Positions 51,865 to 61,827 are shown, numbered from the stretch's first letter. The stretch is 64,000 nt of DNA from Paenimyroides marinum (GCF_900108395.1 NZ_FNXE01000007.1:1-64000); one strand, 5' to 3'. The notes: a model not told the origin generated them from the letters alone. Program-made: numbers and translations.

Positions 51865-54321
51865 TTATGTAATTATTTTCTGTATTTCTTGGACGATTGC
51901 AGGCGTTCTATCAGCTATTAAATCAATAACTTGTTCTATTTTGGTTGTTGGAAGTGTTTCAACGTTTTGTTCTAAAAGCACTAATTTTTCTACTATTTCT
52001 ATGATTTGTAACTGGCGGAACATGGGCAGCATTTTGTGTGCTGTTTGTTTTATTTGCTCAATATTATTGTTTTTTAAAGCATTTTGTAATTGATCTACAT
52101 CGGTTCTGGCACTTGTAAAAAAGGTGTCTAAAATTTGTTTTATGGCTTCGTTATCGTTTTCTAATAGATTAAATAAATCAGTTAAATCAAAATTGGCGTG
52201 TTTTAATTCTAACGAAGTATTTTTTTTGGGTAATGCCACAGATTTATCAGGATTTTTAATGCGTAAAAGTTTATAAATATTATTGTACAAAGTGTTAATA
52301 TTTATTGGTTTACTCATATAAAAATTAAAACCTAAATTTTTGTATTCGTACTCGTCAAAGTCAATTTTTCCGGTTAAGGCAATGACAGGAATGTCTTTAT
52401 AATTTTCTAACGACCGAATGTCTTTTATCACTTTAATACCGCTATAGAAAGGCATTTGCATATCTGTAATGACTAAATTATATTGTTCTTGCTGCAAAAT
52501 TTCTTTTACGTTATTTCCGTTTTCAACTGTGGTTAACTTTTTTACTTTATTGCCTAAAATTTCTTCAATTAATTTTAATTGTAAAAGATCATCGTCTATA
52601 ACTAAAATCTTTTTGTTCTGTAATTTTCGGGCATTGTCATAAGCATAACCGGCAACTTGTTCATCAATGGATTTTTCTTCAAAAGGAGCTAAAGGTATGG
52701 TAATGTAAAAAATGGTTCCTTTACCAAATTCACTTTCAAACGAAATATTTCCTTTTAAGAGATTAATTAATCGTTTGGTGATGTTCAAGCCTAATCCTGA
52801 ACCACCATAATTTCCTTCTTTATCATCGTGTACCTGAACAAATTCTGCAAACAGCGTGTCTTTATCTTCTACTTTAATTCCAATTCCGGTATCAATCACT
52901 GTGATTTTTGCTTGATTGTTTTCTAATTTGGCATCGATTGTAACACTACCTTTATGCGTAAATTTTATGGCATTTGAAATTACGTTCGTCAAAATCTGTT
53001 GAATTCTGTACGCGTCGGAATTAAAATTTGAATTTAATTTGGGATCTATCGTAAAAGTTAAATCAACATTTTTTCTTTCAGCACTATTTTTTAGATTGAT
53101 AAGGATATTTTCGAGTAATTCACTAAAGTTAAACTTTCCTTTTTTGATTTTTATCTTATTATATTCAAGGTTTGAAAAAAGCGATAAATCATCAACCATT
53201 TTTTTGATGTATTGGGTTGAATGTATAATGTGTTTTAAAAATTCTTTTTGTTTTGCTGTTTTAAGCAAATTTTGCAGTAATGAAGAAAAACCCATCAATG
53301 AATTAATCGGCGAAACCATATCGTGCGAAATAGTTGCCATAAAAAAGCTTTTTTGCTTGATTAAATCTTGCATGTCTTTGTTTAGCTTTTCTAATTTTTG
53401 TTTATTTCGCACTGATTTATTCAAATCTCGTAAGATTATAAAACCAAAAATCAAAGCAATAATTGATATAACAATGCCAATATTGGCGATGTTTTGACTT
53501 ACATCATCTATTTTTCCTTTTGACTCTTCATATTTTAAAGCAGCGTTTTTAAGAATGATTTTTTCAACCTCTATTAAAATCTCGCGTAGTTCATTAGTAA
53601 GTGTTTGGTTGCGTTTTATAAGTAATTTTTCTTTTACATAAGAATCTCTTAATAATTTGCTTTGGGTGTTACGTGCGTTTAATAAAACCGTTTCAGTAGC
53701 TTTGTTTAAGCTGTCTAAATATTTTTTTTGCTGGGCTACAACTTTTTCATTTTCTCTTTGCAAACGTTTCTGCTGTTGTTTGGTACGGTTGGTTGTTAGT
53801 TTTCCCCACCAATCTAATTTATCAGCTACTGTATCAATCTCTACTGTGTTTTCTTTAATGGTAGATTGTATTTCATTAATTTCAGATTTTGCATTTTCAT
53901 ATACGTTAAACCGGGCGTATTTTGACTGTACATCTAAAACCTGATCAAACGTCAATGTTTTTAAATTAATTAAGTCAATAATTGTGTCTAATTTATTTTT
54001 TAAATAATCATCTTGCTCTAATTCATTTTCTTTGAATGATTCAATCTTTTTAATTAAAGAATCTGACTGGCTGTGGTATTCCTTTGCATCAGATTTGTTG
54101 TAAGAAAGCAATGCCAATCTGCCAATATTTTCAGTAGCGTATAAATCACTTATAATACCGCTTAACTGAATAACTTTTGTGTTTTCGGTTGAAATATCTT
54201 CTTTAGAAACATTTAAGCTTTTGACTTCTTGCAGGATATAAAAAATTGATAGCGAAAAGATGGCAATTAACAATATATAGCCTAAGGTTAGTTTTATTCT
54301 GAGGTTTTGATCGGTCTTCAT
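51865..54321 (-). CDS. Hybrid sensor histidine kinase (HisKA-HATPase-REC-Hpt)
   Basis: An 818-residue membrane sensor. Two helices (about 10-28 and 278-297) enclose a helical sensing domain of about 250 residues. The kinase follows: H box FFMATISHDMVSPINSLMGF near 338, N box TNVISNAIKFTHKGS, G1 VIDTGIGI, G2 GGSGLGLNI. Next is a receiver domain (VIDDDLLQL, phospho-acceptor in LVITDMQMPF, Lys in MSKPI) and a C-terminal Hpt domain with AHKMLPMF. The chain can thus pass phosphate His-Asp-His and needs a separate output regulator, none adjacent. ATG at 54321 is chosen over TTG 54327. Confidence 0.9.
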   Translation of the reverse strand: MKTDQNLRIKLTLGYILLIAIFSLSIFYILQEVKSLNVSKEDISTENTKVIQLSGIISDLYATENIGRLALLSYNKSDAKEYHSQSDSLIKKIESFKENELEQDDYLKNKLDTIIDLINLKTLTFDQVLDVQSKYARFNVYENAKSEINEIQSTIKENTVEIDTVADKLDWWGKLTTNRTKQQQKRLQRENEKVVAQQKKYLDSLNKATETVLLNARNTQSKLLRDSYVKEKLLIKRNQTLTNELREILIEVEKIILKNAALKYEESKGKIDDVSQNIANIGIVISIIALIFGFIILRDLNKSVRNKQKLEKLNKDMQDLIKQKSFFMATISHDMVSPINSLMGFSSLLQNLLKTAKQKEFLKHIIHSTQYIKKMVDDLSLFSNLEYNKIKIKKGKFNFSELLENILINLKNSAERKNVDLTFTIDPKLNSNFNSDAYRIQQILTNVISNAIKFTHKGSVTIDAKLENNQAKITVIDTGIGIKVEDKDTLFAEFVQVHDDKEGNYGGSGLGLNITKRLINLLKGNISFESEFGKGTIFYITIPLAPFEEKSIDEQVAGYAYDNARKLQNKKILVIDDDLLQLKLIEEILGNKVKKLTTVENGNNVKEILQQEQYNLVITDMQMPFYSGIKVIKDIRSLENYKDIPVIALTGKIDFDEYEYKNLGFNFYMSKPININTLYNNIYKLLRIKNPDKSVALPKKNTSLELKHANFDLTDLFNLLENDNEAIKQILDTFFTSARTDVDQLQNALKNNNIEQIKQTAHKMLPMFRQLQIIEIVEKLVLLEQNVETLPTTKIEQVIDLIADRTPAIVQEIQKIIT

Positions 54322-54342
54322 GTTCAATTTTTTAATAAAAAT

Positions 54343-54375
54343 AAAAAAGACTATCTAAAAAGACAGTCTTTTTTT
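54343..54375 (-). terminator. Terminator after the acyl-CoA dehydrogenase
   Basis: Stem aaaagact/agtctttt with an inner tct/aga pair and one mismatch, flanked by A and T runs. It separates the dehydrogenase from the histidine kinase downstream. Confidence 0.7.
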
Positions 54376-54396
54376 ACAGATATTTTAAAATTACAT

Positions 54397-55536
54397 TTAT
54401 TTTGCAATTCCTCGTGAAATTACAATTTTTTGAATTTCAGATGTACCTTCATAAATTTGAGTAATTTTTGCATCACGCATCATACGTTCTACATGGTATT
54501 CGCTCACATAACCATTACCACCGTGAATTTGAACCGCTTCAATTGTGGTATCCATTGCTGTTTTTGATGCAAACAATTTAGCCATTGCACCAGAAATAGA
54601 AATGTCTTCTCCGTTATCTTTTTCGGCAGCGGCTTTAAAACACAACATACGTGCAGCAGTAATGTTCACAGCCATATCTGCTAATTTAAAAGCAACAGCC
54701 TGGTGGTTAATAATTTCGGTTTTAAACGCTTTGCGTTCTTTAGCATATTTTAGTGCCAATTCGTAAGCTCCTTGTGCAATTCCTAATGCCTGAGAGGCAA
54801 TACCGATGCGTCCGCCGTTTAAAACATTCATTGCAAATGCAAAACCAAATCCGTCTTCGCCAATTCTATTTTCTTTAGGAACTTTAACATCAGTGAACAT
54901 TAAAGAATGTGTATCACTTCCGCGGATTCCCATTTTTTTCTCTTTTGGACCAATTTCAAATCCTGCCCATCCTTTTTCAACAATAAAAGCATTGATGCCT
55001 TTGTGTCCTTTTTCAACATCGGTCTGTGCAATTACTAAATAAGTAGATGCCGTGCTACCGTTTGTGATCCAGTTTTTTGTACCGTTCAATAAATAGTAGT
55101 CGCCCATATCAATCGCTGTGGTTTTTTGCGATGTAGCGTCAGAACCTGCTTCTGGCTCCGATAAACAAAAAGCACCAATTACTTCTCCTTTTGCCAAAGG
55201 AACTAAATATTTTTGTTTTTGCTCTTCTGAACAATATTTTTCCATTCCCGCACAAACCAACGAGTTGTTAACAGACATAACAACCGCAGCCGATGCATCA
55301 ACTTTAGCAATTTCTTCCATTGCCAAAACATACGAAACGCTGTCTAAACCAGCACCACCATATTTTGGGTCAACCATCATTCCTAAAAATCCAAGCTCAC
55401 CCATTTTTTTCACTGCATCGGCAGGAAATTTAGAGTGCTCATCACGTTCAATAACTCCGGGTAACAATTCAGTTTGAGCGAAATCGCGAGCCGCTTGTTG
55501 AATCATCAATTGCTCTTCAGTTAATTTAAAATCCAT
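54397..55536 (-). CDS. Acyl-CoA dehydrogenase (short-chain/butyryl type)
   Basis: FAD enzyme that introduces a 2,3 double bond in acyl-CoA; 379 residues. The FAD/substrate motifs FCLSEPEAGSDATSQKTTA near 125 and WITNGSTASTYLVIAQTD near 157 are intact, as are GRIGIASQALGIAQGAYELA near 240 and the C-terminal catalytic glutamate in ITQIYEGTSEIQK near 360, the position used by short-chain enzymes. Promoter at 55576-55606 fits well. It may serve fatty-acid or branched amino-acid degradation. Confidence 0.95.
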   Translation of the reverse strand: MDFKLTEEQLMIQQAARDFAQTELLPGVIERDEHSKFPADAVKKMGELGFLGMMVDPKYGGAGLDSVSYVLAMEEIAKVDASAAVVMSVNNSLVCAGMEKYCSEEQKQKYLVPLAKGEVIGAFCLSEPEAGSDATSQKTTAIDMGDYYLLNGTKNWITNGSTASTYLVIAQTDVEKGHKGINAFIVEKGWAGFEIGPKEKKMGIRGSDTHSLMFTDVKVPKENRIGEDGFGFAFAMNVLNGGRIGIASQALGIAQGAYELALKYAKERKAFKTEIINHQAVAFKLADMAVNITAARMLCFKAAAEKDNGEDISISGAMAKLFASKTAMDTTIEAVQIHGGNGYVSEYHVERMMRDAKITQIYEGTSEIQKIVISRGIAK

Positions 55537-55575
55537 TCTATGTAATATAATTTAAAAATCATTAATTTTAAAGCC

Positions 55576-55606
55576 CAAATATAGTTGAATATTGCTAAAT
55601 TTTCAA
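55576..55606 (-). promoter_or_regulatory. Putative promoter of the acyl-CoA dehydrogenase
   Basis: On the minus strand, TTG at 55606-55604 lies 20 bases before TATATTTG at 55583-55576, a full -33/-7 match. Confidence 0.6.
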
Positions 55607-55633
55607 AAATATATTTATTTTTAATTTTATACG

Positions 55634-56710
55634 ATGAAAAAATTTAAGGTACTTGGCATAATGTCTGGCACTTCGCTTGACGGAATTGACTGTGCAGTGG
55701 TAGAATTTTCTTTGGAAAATAATGTGTGGAATTTTAGTTTCGTTTCAGGAAAAACCGTTCCTTACACCAATCAATGGTACGCTAAATTACAAAATGCCAT
55801 TTATCTATCAGAATCTGATTTACATCTTTTAAATATCGAATATACTTATTTCTTGGGCGAATTACTCAATAATTTTGTAGTTGAAAATCATTTAACTGAT
55901 TTAGATTTTATTGCTTCGCACGGACACACGGTTTTACATCAACCCGAAAAAGGAATTACGTTGCAAATAGGTAATTTACCCATAATTTCTGATATGTTGT
56001 CACTACCTTTTGTGTGCGATTTTCGTGTGCAGGACGTTGCTCTGGGCGGACAAGGAGCGCCGTTGGTCCCCATTGGCGACCGTTTACTTTTTTCAGAGTT
56101 TGATTATTGCCTGAATTTAGGCGGATTTTCGAATATATCTTTTGAAGAAAACAATGAACGAATCGCTTTTGATATTTGTCCGGTAAACACCTTGTTAAAT
56201 CATTTTGCTAAACAATTGGGTAAAGATTTTGATGAAGGCGGAAATTTCGCCCAGTCAGGAACCGTTCATCAACAGTTGTTTAATACATTGAACAAACTTT
56301 CGTTTTACAATCAGCAAGGTCCAAAATCATTGGGAATAGAACAAGTAAACACTGTTTATCTGCCATTAATTGAAAAATTTCAATTATCTGCACAAGATCA
56401 TTTAACAACTGTAACAGAACATATTGCTTATCAAATTGCATCGGTTTTAAAAATTAAAGATTCAAAATTATTGGTTACCGGTGGCGGTGCTTTTAATGAA
56501 TATCTTATTAATAGATTGAGATTTCACGCACCAAACACAACAGTTGTCTTGACAACTAAAGAACTTATAGAATTTAAAGAAGCAATTATTTTTGCTTTTC
56601 TGGGCGTATTGCGTGTTACAAACACCAACAATGTGCTAAGCACCGTTACGGGAGCATCAAAAGATCATTGTTCGGGTAATATTTTTAACGAGGAATTATT
56701 AAAGAAGTAA
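55634..56710 (+). CDS. anmK: Anhydro-N-acetylmuramic acid kinase
   Basis: Converts 1,6-anhydro-MurNAc from peptidoglycan turnover into MurNAc-6-phosphate; cytosolic. The 358-residue length and motifs are typical: ATP site VLGIMSGTSLDGIDCAVVEF at the N terminus, catalytic aspartate region CDFRVQDVALGGQGAPLVPI near 136, LNLGGFSNISFE near 165, DICPVNTLLNHF near 185 and LLVTGGGAFNEYLINRL near 285. It lies divergent from the acyl-CoA dehydrogenase, 59 bases upstream of the amino-acid dehydrogenase. Confidence 0.95.
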   Translation: MKKFKVLGIMSGTSLDGIDCAVVEFSLENNVWNFSFVSGKTVPYTNQWYAKLQNAIYLSESDLHLLNIEYTYFLGELLNNFVVENHLTDLDFIASHGHTVLHQPEKGITLQIGNLPIISDMLSLPFVCDFRVQDVALGGQGAPLVPIGDRLLFSEFDYCLNLGGFSNISFEENNERIAFDICPVNTLLNHFAKQLGKDFDEGGNFAQSGTVHQQLFNTLNKLSFYNQQGPKSLGIEQVNTVYLPLIEKFQLSAQDHLTTVTEHIAYQIASVLKIKDSKLLVTGGGAFNEYLINRLRFHAPNTTVVLTTKELIEFKEAIIFAFLGVLRVTNTNNVLSTVTGASKDHCSGNIFNEELLKK

Positions 56711-56742
56711 TTGCTAAATTGATTAGTAATGAATTATATTTG
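56711..56742 (+). promoter_or_regulatory. Putative promoter of the Glu/Leu dehydrogenase
   Basis: TTG at 56711-56713 and TATATTTG at 56735-56742 are separated by 21 bases, a good -33/-7 match, 27 bases before the start codon. Confidence 0.6.
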
Positions 56743-56769
56743 TGGGGAAAATAAAAAGTAATCAATATA

Positions 56770-57996
56770 ATGAAAGATTTATTAAAAAAGTTCGAAGATA
56801 AAAAACCTGAAGTTGTTTTTCATTGGTCTGATTCTGAAACAGAAGCAGAAGGATGGACAGTAATTAATTCATTACGTGGCGGTGCTGCCGGTGGTGGTAC
56901 ACGTATGCGTAAAGGATTGGATATGAATGAGGTTTTGTCTTTGGCTAAAACAATGGAAGTGAAATTTACGGTTGCCGGTCCGGCTATTGGCGGAGCAAAA
57001 TCGGGAATTAACTTCGATCCTGCAGACCCGCGTAAAGAAGGTGTTTTACGTCGTTGGTACAAAGCAGTTTTTCCTTTATTAAAAAATTATTACGGAACAG
57101 GTGGCGATTTAAATGTTGATGAAATTCACGAAGTAATCCCAATGACTGAAGACTGCGGTTTATGGCATCCGCAAGAGGGAGTTTTCAACGGACATTTTAA
57201 ACCAACCGAAGCTGAAAAAATTAACCGCGTAGGTCAGCTGCGTCAAGGAGTATTAATGGAAGTTGTTGATACCAACTATACACCCGATGTTTCTAAAAAA
57301 ATAAAAGTAGCCGATTTAATTACAGGTTACGGCGTTGCCGAAGCCGTACGTCATTTCTATGATATTTACGGTGGAAATGTTGCCGGTAAAAAAGTAATTG
57401 TTCAAGGATTTGGAAACGTAGGTGCAGCAGCAGCTTACTATTTTGCCCAAATGGGTGCTAAAGTAGTTGGTATTATTGACCGCGATGGAGGTATTATGAA
57501 TTCTGAAGGATATTCGTTTGAAGAAATCAAAGAGTTGTTCTTAAACAAAAACGGAAACACTTTAGTAGCAGATAACATGATTCCTTTTGCAGAAATCAAC
57601 GAGAAAATCTGGTCAATGGGTGCCGAGGTTTTTGCGCCGTGTGCTGCTTCTCGTTTAATTCAAAAAGATCAGGTTGATGCAATGATTGGTTCTGGTTTAG
57701 AAGTTATTTCTTGCGGAGCAAATGTGCCGTTTGCAGATAAAGAAATCTTCTTTGGACCCATTATGGAGTATGTAGATTCTAAAATCAGCTTAATTCCAGA
57801 CTTTATTTCAAACTGCGGTATGGCGCGCGTTTTTGCATATTTTATGGAAAACAGAGTTCCAATGAACGATACCAAAGTTTTCGAAGATACATCAAGTACC
57901 ATTAAAAAAGCATTGGAAAAAGCACATTCTTTAAATGCAGCTAAAACAAACGTTTCGGCAGCAGCTTTTGAAAATGCTTTAAAACAATTGGTATAA
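56770..57996 (+). CDS. Glu/Leu/Phe/Val dehydrogenase
   Basis: A 408-residue NAD(P)-dependent amino-acid dehydrogenase. The N-terminal glycine-rich SLRGGAAGGGTRMRKGLDM near 35, catalytic lysine region GPAIGGAKSGINFDPADPRK near 69, the acidic site GTGGDLNVDEIHE near 108 and the nucleotide fold VIVQGFGNVGAAAAYYFAQM near 208 are all present. The exact substrate (Glu, Leu, Val) cannot be told from sequence. In many Bacteroidota it sits beside tonB-type genes, as here. Terminator at 58016-58046. Confidence 0.93.
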   Translation: MKDLLKKFEDKKPEVVFHWSDSETEAEGWTVINSLRGGAAGGGTRMRKGLDMNEVLSLAKTMEVKFTVAGPAIGGAKSGINFDPADPRKEGVLRRWYKAVFPLLKNYYGTGGDLNVDEIHEVIPMTEDCGLWHPQEGVFNGHFKPTEAEKINRVGQLRQGVLMEVVDTNYTPDVSKKIKVADLITGYGVAEAVRHFYDIYGGNVAGKKVIVQGFGNVGAAAAYYFAQMGAKVVGIIDRDGGIMNSEGYSFEEIKELFLNKNGNTLVADNMIPFAEINEKIWSMGAEVFAPCAASRLIQKDQVDAMIGSGLEVISCGANVPFADKEIFFGPIMEYVDSKISLIPDFISNCGMARVFAYFMENRVPMNDTKVFEDTSSTIKKALEKAHSLNAAKTNVSAAAFENALKQLV

Positions 57997-58015
57997 TTTA
58001 GAGCATATTCAATGA

Positions 58016-58046
58016 AAAAAGCAAGTAGAAATACTTGCTTTTTTTG
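58016..58046 (+). terminator. Terminator after the Glu/Leu dehydrogenase
   Basis: Stem aaaagcaagta/tacttgctttt with loop gaaa, followed by a T run. Confidence 0.8.
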
Positions 58047-58103
58047 TGAAAATAAATACATTAAATGTATATTTACCTAAAATTTAAGCTTTATTAAAAG
58101 TAT

Positions 58104-58985
58104 ATGATGATGCAGTTTACAAACGAAGAGAAAAAATCAATGGTGTTAACAGCTGCTGTTTCAGGCATTTTATTGATTCTTTTGATATTTATACGTTTTG
58201 TTGATTCTATTGACGTTTCACAGTTAGCAGGCGGTGGCGGAGGTGGTGTTGAAATTAATTTTGGCGATAGCGATTTAGGCATGGGATCTGATTTTACCAG
58301 CCAGATATTAAATGTAACCGATGCAGATAAGAAAGCTGCTGCTGTGCGTCAGCCAGAAGTGGAAGAAGAAATTTTAGCACAGGAAAATACTAAAGACGTT
58401 CGCGATTATACCGTTGTAAAGAAAACTACAACAACAAAAGAAAAGCCAAAAACAGTCACCCAACCGGTAAAAGAACAACCTAAAACTCAAAAAGTTTCTG
58501 ATTTTGTTAAGAATGCCGCATCAAGCCTAAACGGAAATAAATCTGGCGGAGACGGAACAGATAATGTAGCCGGCAATAAAGGAAAACTAAACGGTTCATT
58601 AAGCTCTGATAATTATTATGGCGATGGCGGTTCCGGTGGAGGAACAGGCGGTGGACATGGAACAGGAAACGGAACGGGTATTGGTGCAGGATCTGGTTCA
58701 GGAACAGGCGGTGGACATGGATATTCGTTAGCAGGCAGAAAAGCTACTACACGTCCTACGCCACAAAATAACTGTAATGAAGCCGGAACAATTGTGGTTC
58801 GTGTAACGGTTGATAGAAAAGGAAACGTAATTACTGCATTACCCGGAATTAAAGGTTCTACAAACAGTTCAAGTTGTTTACAAAACATCGCTAAAGATGC
58901 TGCAATGCGTACCAAATGGGAGCCAAAAGCATCAGCACCTGACAACCAAATAGGTGAAATTGTTTATAACTTTAAGTTGACATAA
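58104..58985 (+). CDS. TonB-like energy transducer
   Basis: A 293-residue protein with a single N-terminal helix (about 12-34), a glycine-rich stretch just outside it, a Lys/Pro-rich spacer (KEKPKTVTQPVKEQPKTQ), a Gly/Ser/Thr-rich segment (near 165-210) and a C-terminal TonB-like fold (GTIVVRVTVDRKGNVITALP near 228, ending IVYNFKLT). TonB links inner-membrane proton force to outer-membrane import receptors. No exbB or exbD lies in the window, so its motor partners are elsewhere or just outside. The start could be any of three consecutive ATGs at 58104-58112. Confidence 0.87.
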   Translation: MMMQFTNEEKKSMVLTAAVSGILLILLIFIRFVDSIDVSQLAGGGGGGVEINFGDSDLGMGSDFTSQILNVTDADKKAAAVRQPEVEEEILAQENTKDVRDYTVVKKTTTTKEKPKTVTQPVKEQPKTQKVSDFVKNAASSLNGNKSGGDGTDNVAGNKGKLNGSLSSDNYYGDGGSGGGTGGGHGTGNGTGIGAGSGSGTGGGHGYSLAGRKATTRPTPQNNCNEAGTIVVRVTVDRKGNVITALPGIKGSTNSSSCLQNIAKDAAMRTKWEPKASAPDNQIGEIVYNFKLT

Positions 58986-59029
58986 AAAATAGAATGATCA
59001 ATCCGTTTTCAAAAGAAACGAGTTGTTGC

Positions 59030-59067
59030 TAAAAAGCCAGATACGTTTGTATCTGGCTTACTTTTTA
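59030..59067. terminator. Bidirectional terminator
   Basis: Stem aagccagatac/gtatctggctt with loop gttt lies between the convergent tonB-like gene and clpB, with A and T rich flanks. Confidence 0.8.
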
Positions 59068-61698
59068 CTCTTGATTTCTAAAAACCAACTGGTTTTCAAA
59101 ACTATCCAGTAAAATAATGCTGTCGGTTTTTATTTTTCCGGACAAGATTTCTTTTGAAAGCTGGTTTAAAACTTCCCTCTGAATGACACGTTTTACCGGT
59201 CGTGCACCAAAATGCGGATCAAATCCTTTTTTAGCTAAATAGCTAATGGCTTCTGGTGTAGCATCCATTGTAATATGTTGTTGCGCTAACATTTTAAACA
59301 CACCTTTTAATTGAATGGATACAATCTGCTCAATGTTTCCTTTGGTTAATGGAGTAAACATGATAATCTCATCGATACGGTTTAAAAATTCCGGACGAAC
59401 CATTGTTTTTAATTGATTCAATACTTCCTCTTTTGCGTTTTCAACTGCAATATCGGTTGGATTATTATCAAATTGCTCCTGAATAATATGGCTACCCATA
59501 TTAGAGGTCATAATAATGATGGTATTTTTAAAATCGGCCAATCGACCTTTGTTATCTGTTAAACGCCCTTCGTCTAACACTTGTAATAAAATATTGAACG
59601 TGTCAGGATGTGCTTTTTCAATTTCATCTAACAAAATAACCGAATAAGGTCTTCTTCTTACCGCTTCGGTTAATTGTCCGCCTTCATCATATCCCACGTA
59701 TCCCGGAGGTGCACCAACTAATCTGCTTACACTGTGACGTTCTGAGTATTCACTCATGTCAATACGGGTCATTGCGTTTTCATCGTCGAACAGATATTCG
59801 GCTAACGCTTTTGCCAGCTCGGTTTTACCAACACCGGTTGTTCCTAAGAACAAGAACGAGCCAATTGGTTTTTTTGGATCCTGTAACCCGGAACGACTAC
59901 GGCGAACGGCATCTGAAATGGCTTCGATTGCTTCTTCCTGACCTACGACACGTTTGTGTAATTCACTTTCTAAATTCAGCAGTTTTTCCCGGTCGGTTTG
60001 CAGCATTTTGGTAACAGGAACACCTGTCCATTTTGCAACAACCTCGGCAATATCCTCATAAGTAACTTCTTCTTTAATCAGCGATTGACCTTTTTGATTT
60101 TCTTCTAATTGCTTTTGAAATTCTGCCAGTTTAGTTTCGGCTTCCTGGATTTTTCCGTAACGAATTTCGGCTACTTTACCGTAATCACCATTTCGTTCTG
60201 CACGTTCAGCTTCTAATTTATAATCTTCGATTTCTGATTTGATGTTCTGAATGTTGTCAACCACATCTTTCTCTGATTTCCATTTTGAAAAAATCTGATT
60301 GCGTTCTTCTTTCAGATTCGCTAAATCAATGCCTAAAGCTTTTAATTTTGATTCATCATTTTGCCTCACTTGAATATGTTTTTCAGTGGTGTTCGGAGAA
60401 TCTTCGATTTCGCGTTTAATGGCTTCAATTTCAATTTCCAACTGCATGATTTTTCTGTCTAAAACATCTAATTCCTCCGGTTTTGAATTGATTTCCATAC
60501 GAAGTTTCGATGCGGCTTCATCCATTAAATCAATAGCTTTATCGGGTAAAAAACGATTGGTAATATAACGTTGTGACAATACTACCGCACCAATAATTGC
60601 CTCATCTTTAATACGCACTTTGTGATGTGTTTCGTATTTTTCCTTGATCCCACGTAAAATGGAAATAGCACTTTCGGTATCAGGTTCTTCGATTATTACT
60701 TTTTGAAAACGACGCTCCAACGCCTTATCCTTTTCAAAATATTTTTGATACTCGTCTAATGTGGTGGCGCCAATAGCTCTTAATTCGCCCCGAGCCAAAG
60801 CCGGTTTTAAAATATTGGCTGCATCCATAGCTCCTTCGCCACCGCCGGCACCCACTAATGTGTGAATCTCATCGATGAACAAAATAATGTTTCCATCGGA
60901 AGTTGTTACTTCTTTAACCACCGATTTTAAACGCTCTTCGAACTCCCCTTTATATTTTGCACCGGCAATCAATGCACCCATATCCAACGAAAAAACGAGT
61001 TTATCCTTTAAATTTTCAGGTACATCGCCCTGAACAATACGGTGTGCCAAACCTTCGGCAATAGCGGTTTTACCTACACCTGGTTCACCAATTAACATGG
61101 GGTTGTTTTTAGAACGGCGTGTTAAGATTTGCAATACCCTACGGATTTCCTCATCGCGACCAATTACGGGATCCAGTTTTCCGTCGTTTGCTAATTGGTT
61201 GAGGTTTTTAGCGTATTTGTTCAATGAATTGTAATTGTCTTCTGCCGAAGCTGAGGTAACGCGTTCGCCTTTACGAAGCTCATTCATAGCTGCTTCAATC
61301 TGTTTTTCTGAAACGCCACCCGATTTTAAAAAGGAAGCTATTTTACTACGCGATTTAAAAATGGCTAAAAACAAATGTTCTATAGAAACGTATTCGTCGT
61401 TCATCTTTTTAGCGATTGCCTGTGCGTCATTCAATGTTGAACTGGCTTCGCGTGATAATGAAATTTGTCCGCCCTCTACTTTAGGAAACGATTCTATGAT
61501 TTGATTGTTCTGATTTGCTAGTTGCTCAATATTTACACCTACTTTTTTAAGAATGAATGGTGTTACATTTTCGTCTATTTCTAAAATAGCTTTTAAAATG
61601 TGTTCGTTTTCAATCTGTTGCTGACCGAACGTTTGTACTAATACCTGAGCTTGTTGAAGTACTTCCTGTGATTTTATTGTAAAGTTATTAAAATTCAT
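59065..61698 (-). CDS. clpB: ATP-dependent chaperone ClpB
   Basis: AAA+ disaggregase that works with DnaK to rescue aggregated proteins. The 877 residues comprise a Clp N domain (two repeats, 1-145), a first ATPase (Walker [15 protein letters not shown] near 205, Walker [12 protein letters not shown]), a coiled-coil middle domain (about 405-530), a second ATPase ([14 protein letters not shown] near 615, [11 protein letters not shown]) and the C-terminal domain. Two copies of a TGACA-N3-TGTC palindrome lie upstream, between it and ytxJ, and could regulate it. It ends at the shared terminator. Confidence 0.96.
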   Translation of the reverse strand: MNFNNFTIKSQEVLQQAQVLVQTFGQQQIENEHILKAILEIDENVTPFILKKVGVNIEQLANQNNQIIESFPKVEGGQISLSREASSTLNDAQAIAKKMNDEYVSIEHLFLAIFKSRSKIASFLKSGGVSEKQIEAAMNELRKGERVTSASAEDNYNSLNKYAKNLNQLANDGKLDPVIGRDEEIRRVLQILTRRSKNNPMLIGEPGVGKTAIAEGLAHRIVQGDVPENLKDKLVFSLDMGALIAGAKYKGEFEERLKSVVKEVTTSDGNIILFIDEIHTLVGAGGGEGAMDAANILKPALARGELRAIGATTLDEYQKYFEKDKALERRFQKVIIEEPDTESAISILRGIKEKYETHHKVRIKDEAIIGAVVLSQRYITNRFLPDKAIDLMDEAASKLRMEINSKPEELDVLDRKIMQLEIEIEAIKREIEDSPNTTEKHIQVRQNDESKLKALGIDLANLKEERNQIFSKWKSEKDVVDNIQNIKSEIEDYKLEAERAERNGDYGKVAEIRYGKIQEAETKLAEFQKQLEENQKGQSLIKEEVTYEDIAEVVAKWTGVPVTKMLQTDREKLLNLESELHKRVVGQEEAIEAISDAVRRSRSGLQDPKKPIGSFLFLGTTGVGKTELAKALAEYLFDDENAMTRIDMSEYSERHSVSRLVGAPPGYVGYDEGGQLTEAVRRRPYSVILLDEIEKAHPDTFNILLQVLDEGRLTDNKGRLADFKNTIIIMTSNMGSHIIQEQFDNNPTDIAVENAKEEVLNQLKTMVRPEFLNRIDEIIMFTPLTKGNIEQIVSIQLKGVFKMLAQQHITMDATPEAISYLAKKGFDPHFGARPVKRVIQREVLNQLSKEILSGKIKTDSIILLDSFENQLVFRNQE

Positions 61699-61769
61699 AT
61701 TGCTTGTTTTTCTTAATTTAAGTTTTATTTACAAGGTTCATTTCAAATGATATTCCAAAAAAGAGATGA

Positions 61770-61782
61770 TGACAATATGTCT
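61770..61782. promoter_or_regulatory. Palindromic operator copy 1 (clpB-ytxJ)
   Basis: TGACA-ATA-TGTCT, a near-perfect palindrome with one arm mismatch. Centre at 61776, 42 bp from copy 2, i.e. four turns of DNA. Confidence 0.55.
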
Positions 61783-61808
61783 TGTTTTTATGTTGGAAAT
61801 ATTATGTA

Positions 61809-61827
61809 AAATGACAAAATGTCATTT
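61809..61827. promoter_or_regulatory. Palindromic operator copy 2 (clpB-ytxJ)
   Basis: AAATGACA-AAA-TGTCATTT, a perfect 19-bp interrupted palindrome. It lies between the two divergent start codons and could control either or both genes. It differs from the CIRCE element of HrcA regulons. Confidence 0.6.

Noticed and set aside
51856-51865. Palindrome agtaattact as a specific MarR operator
   Set aside because: Ten AT-rich bases can arise by chance, and no MarR-type gene is adjacent; mentioned only with the MFS promoter.
53039-53497. 152-codon frame antisense to the histidine kinase
   Set aside because: The kinase domain motifs on the other strand are intact, and the antisense frame has no recognisable domain or start context.
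58620-58730. Glycine-rich direct repeat (GSGGGTGGGHG-like)
   Set aside because: It is coding low-complexity linker of the TonB-like protein, not a DNA repeat element.
58616-58945. 109-codon frame opposite the tonB-like gene, proline-rich
   Set aside because: It is the antisense of the glycine-rich segment; proline runs are the mirror of GGN codons, with no promoter or start signal.
61770-61827. CIRCE/HrcA element before clpB
   Set aside because: CIRCE is TTAGCACTC-N9-GAGTGCTAA; the palindromes here have different arms and spacing.
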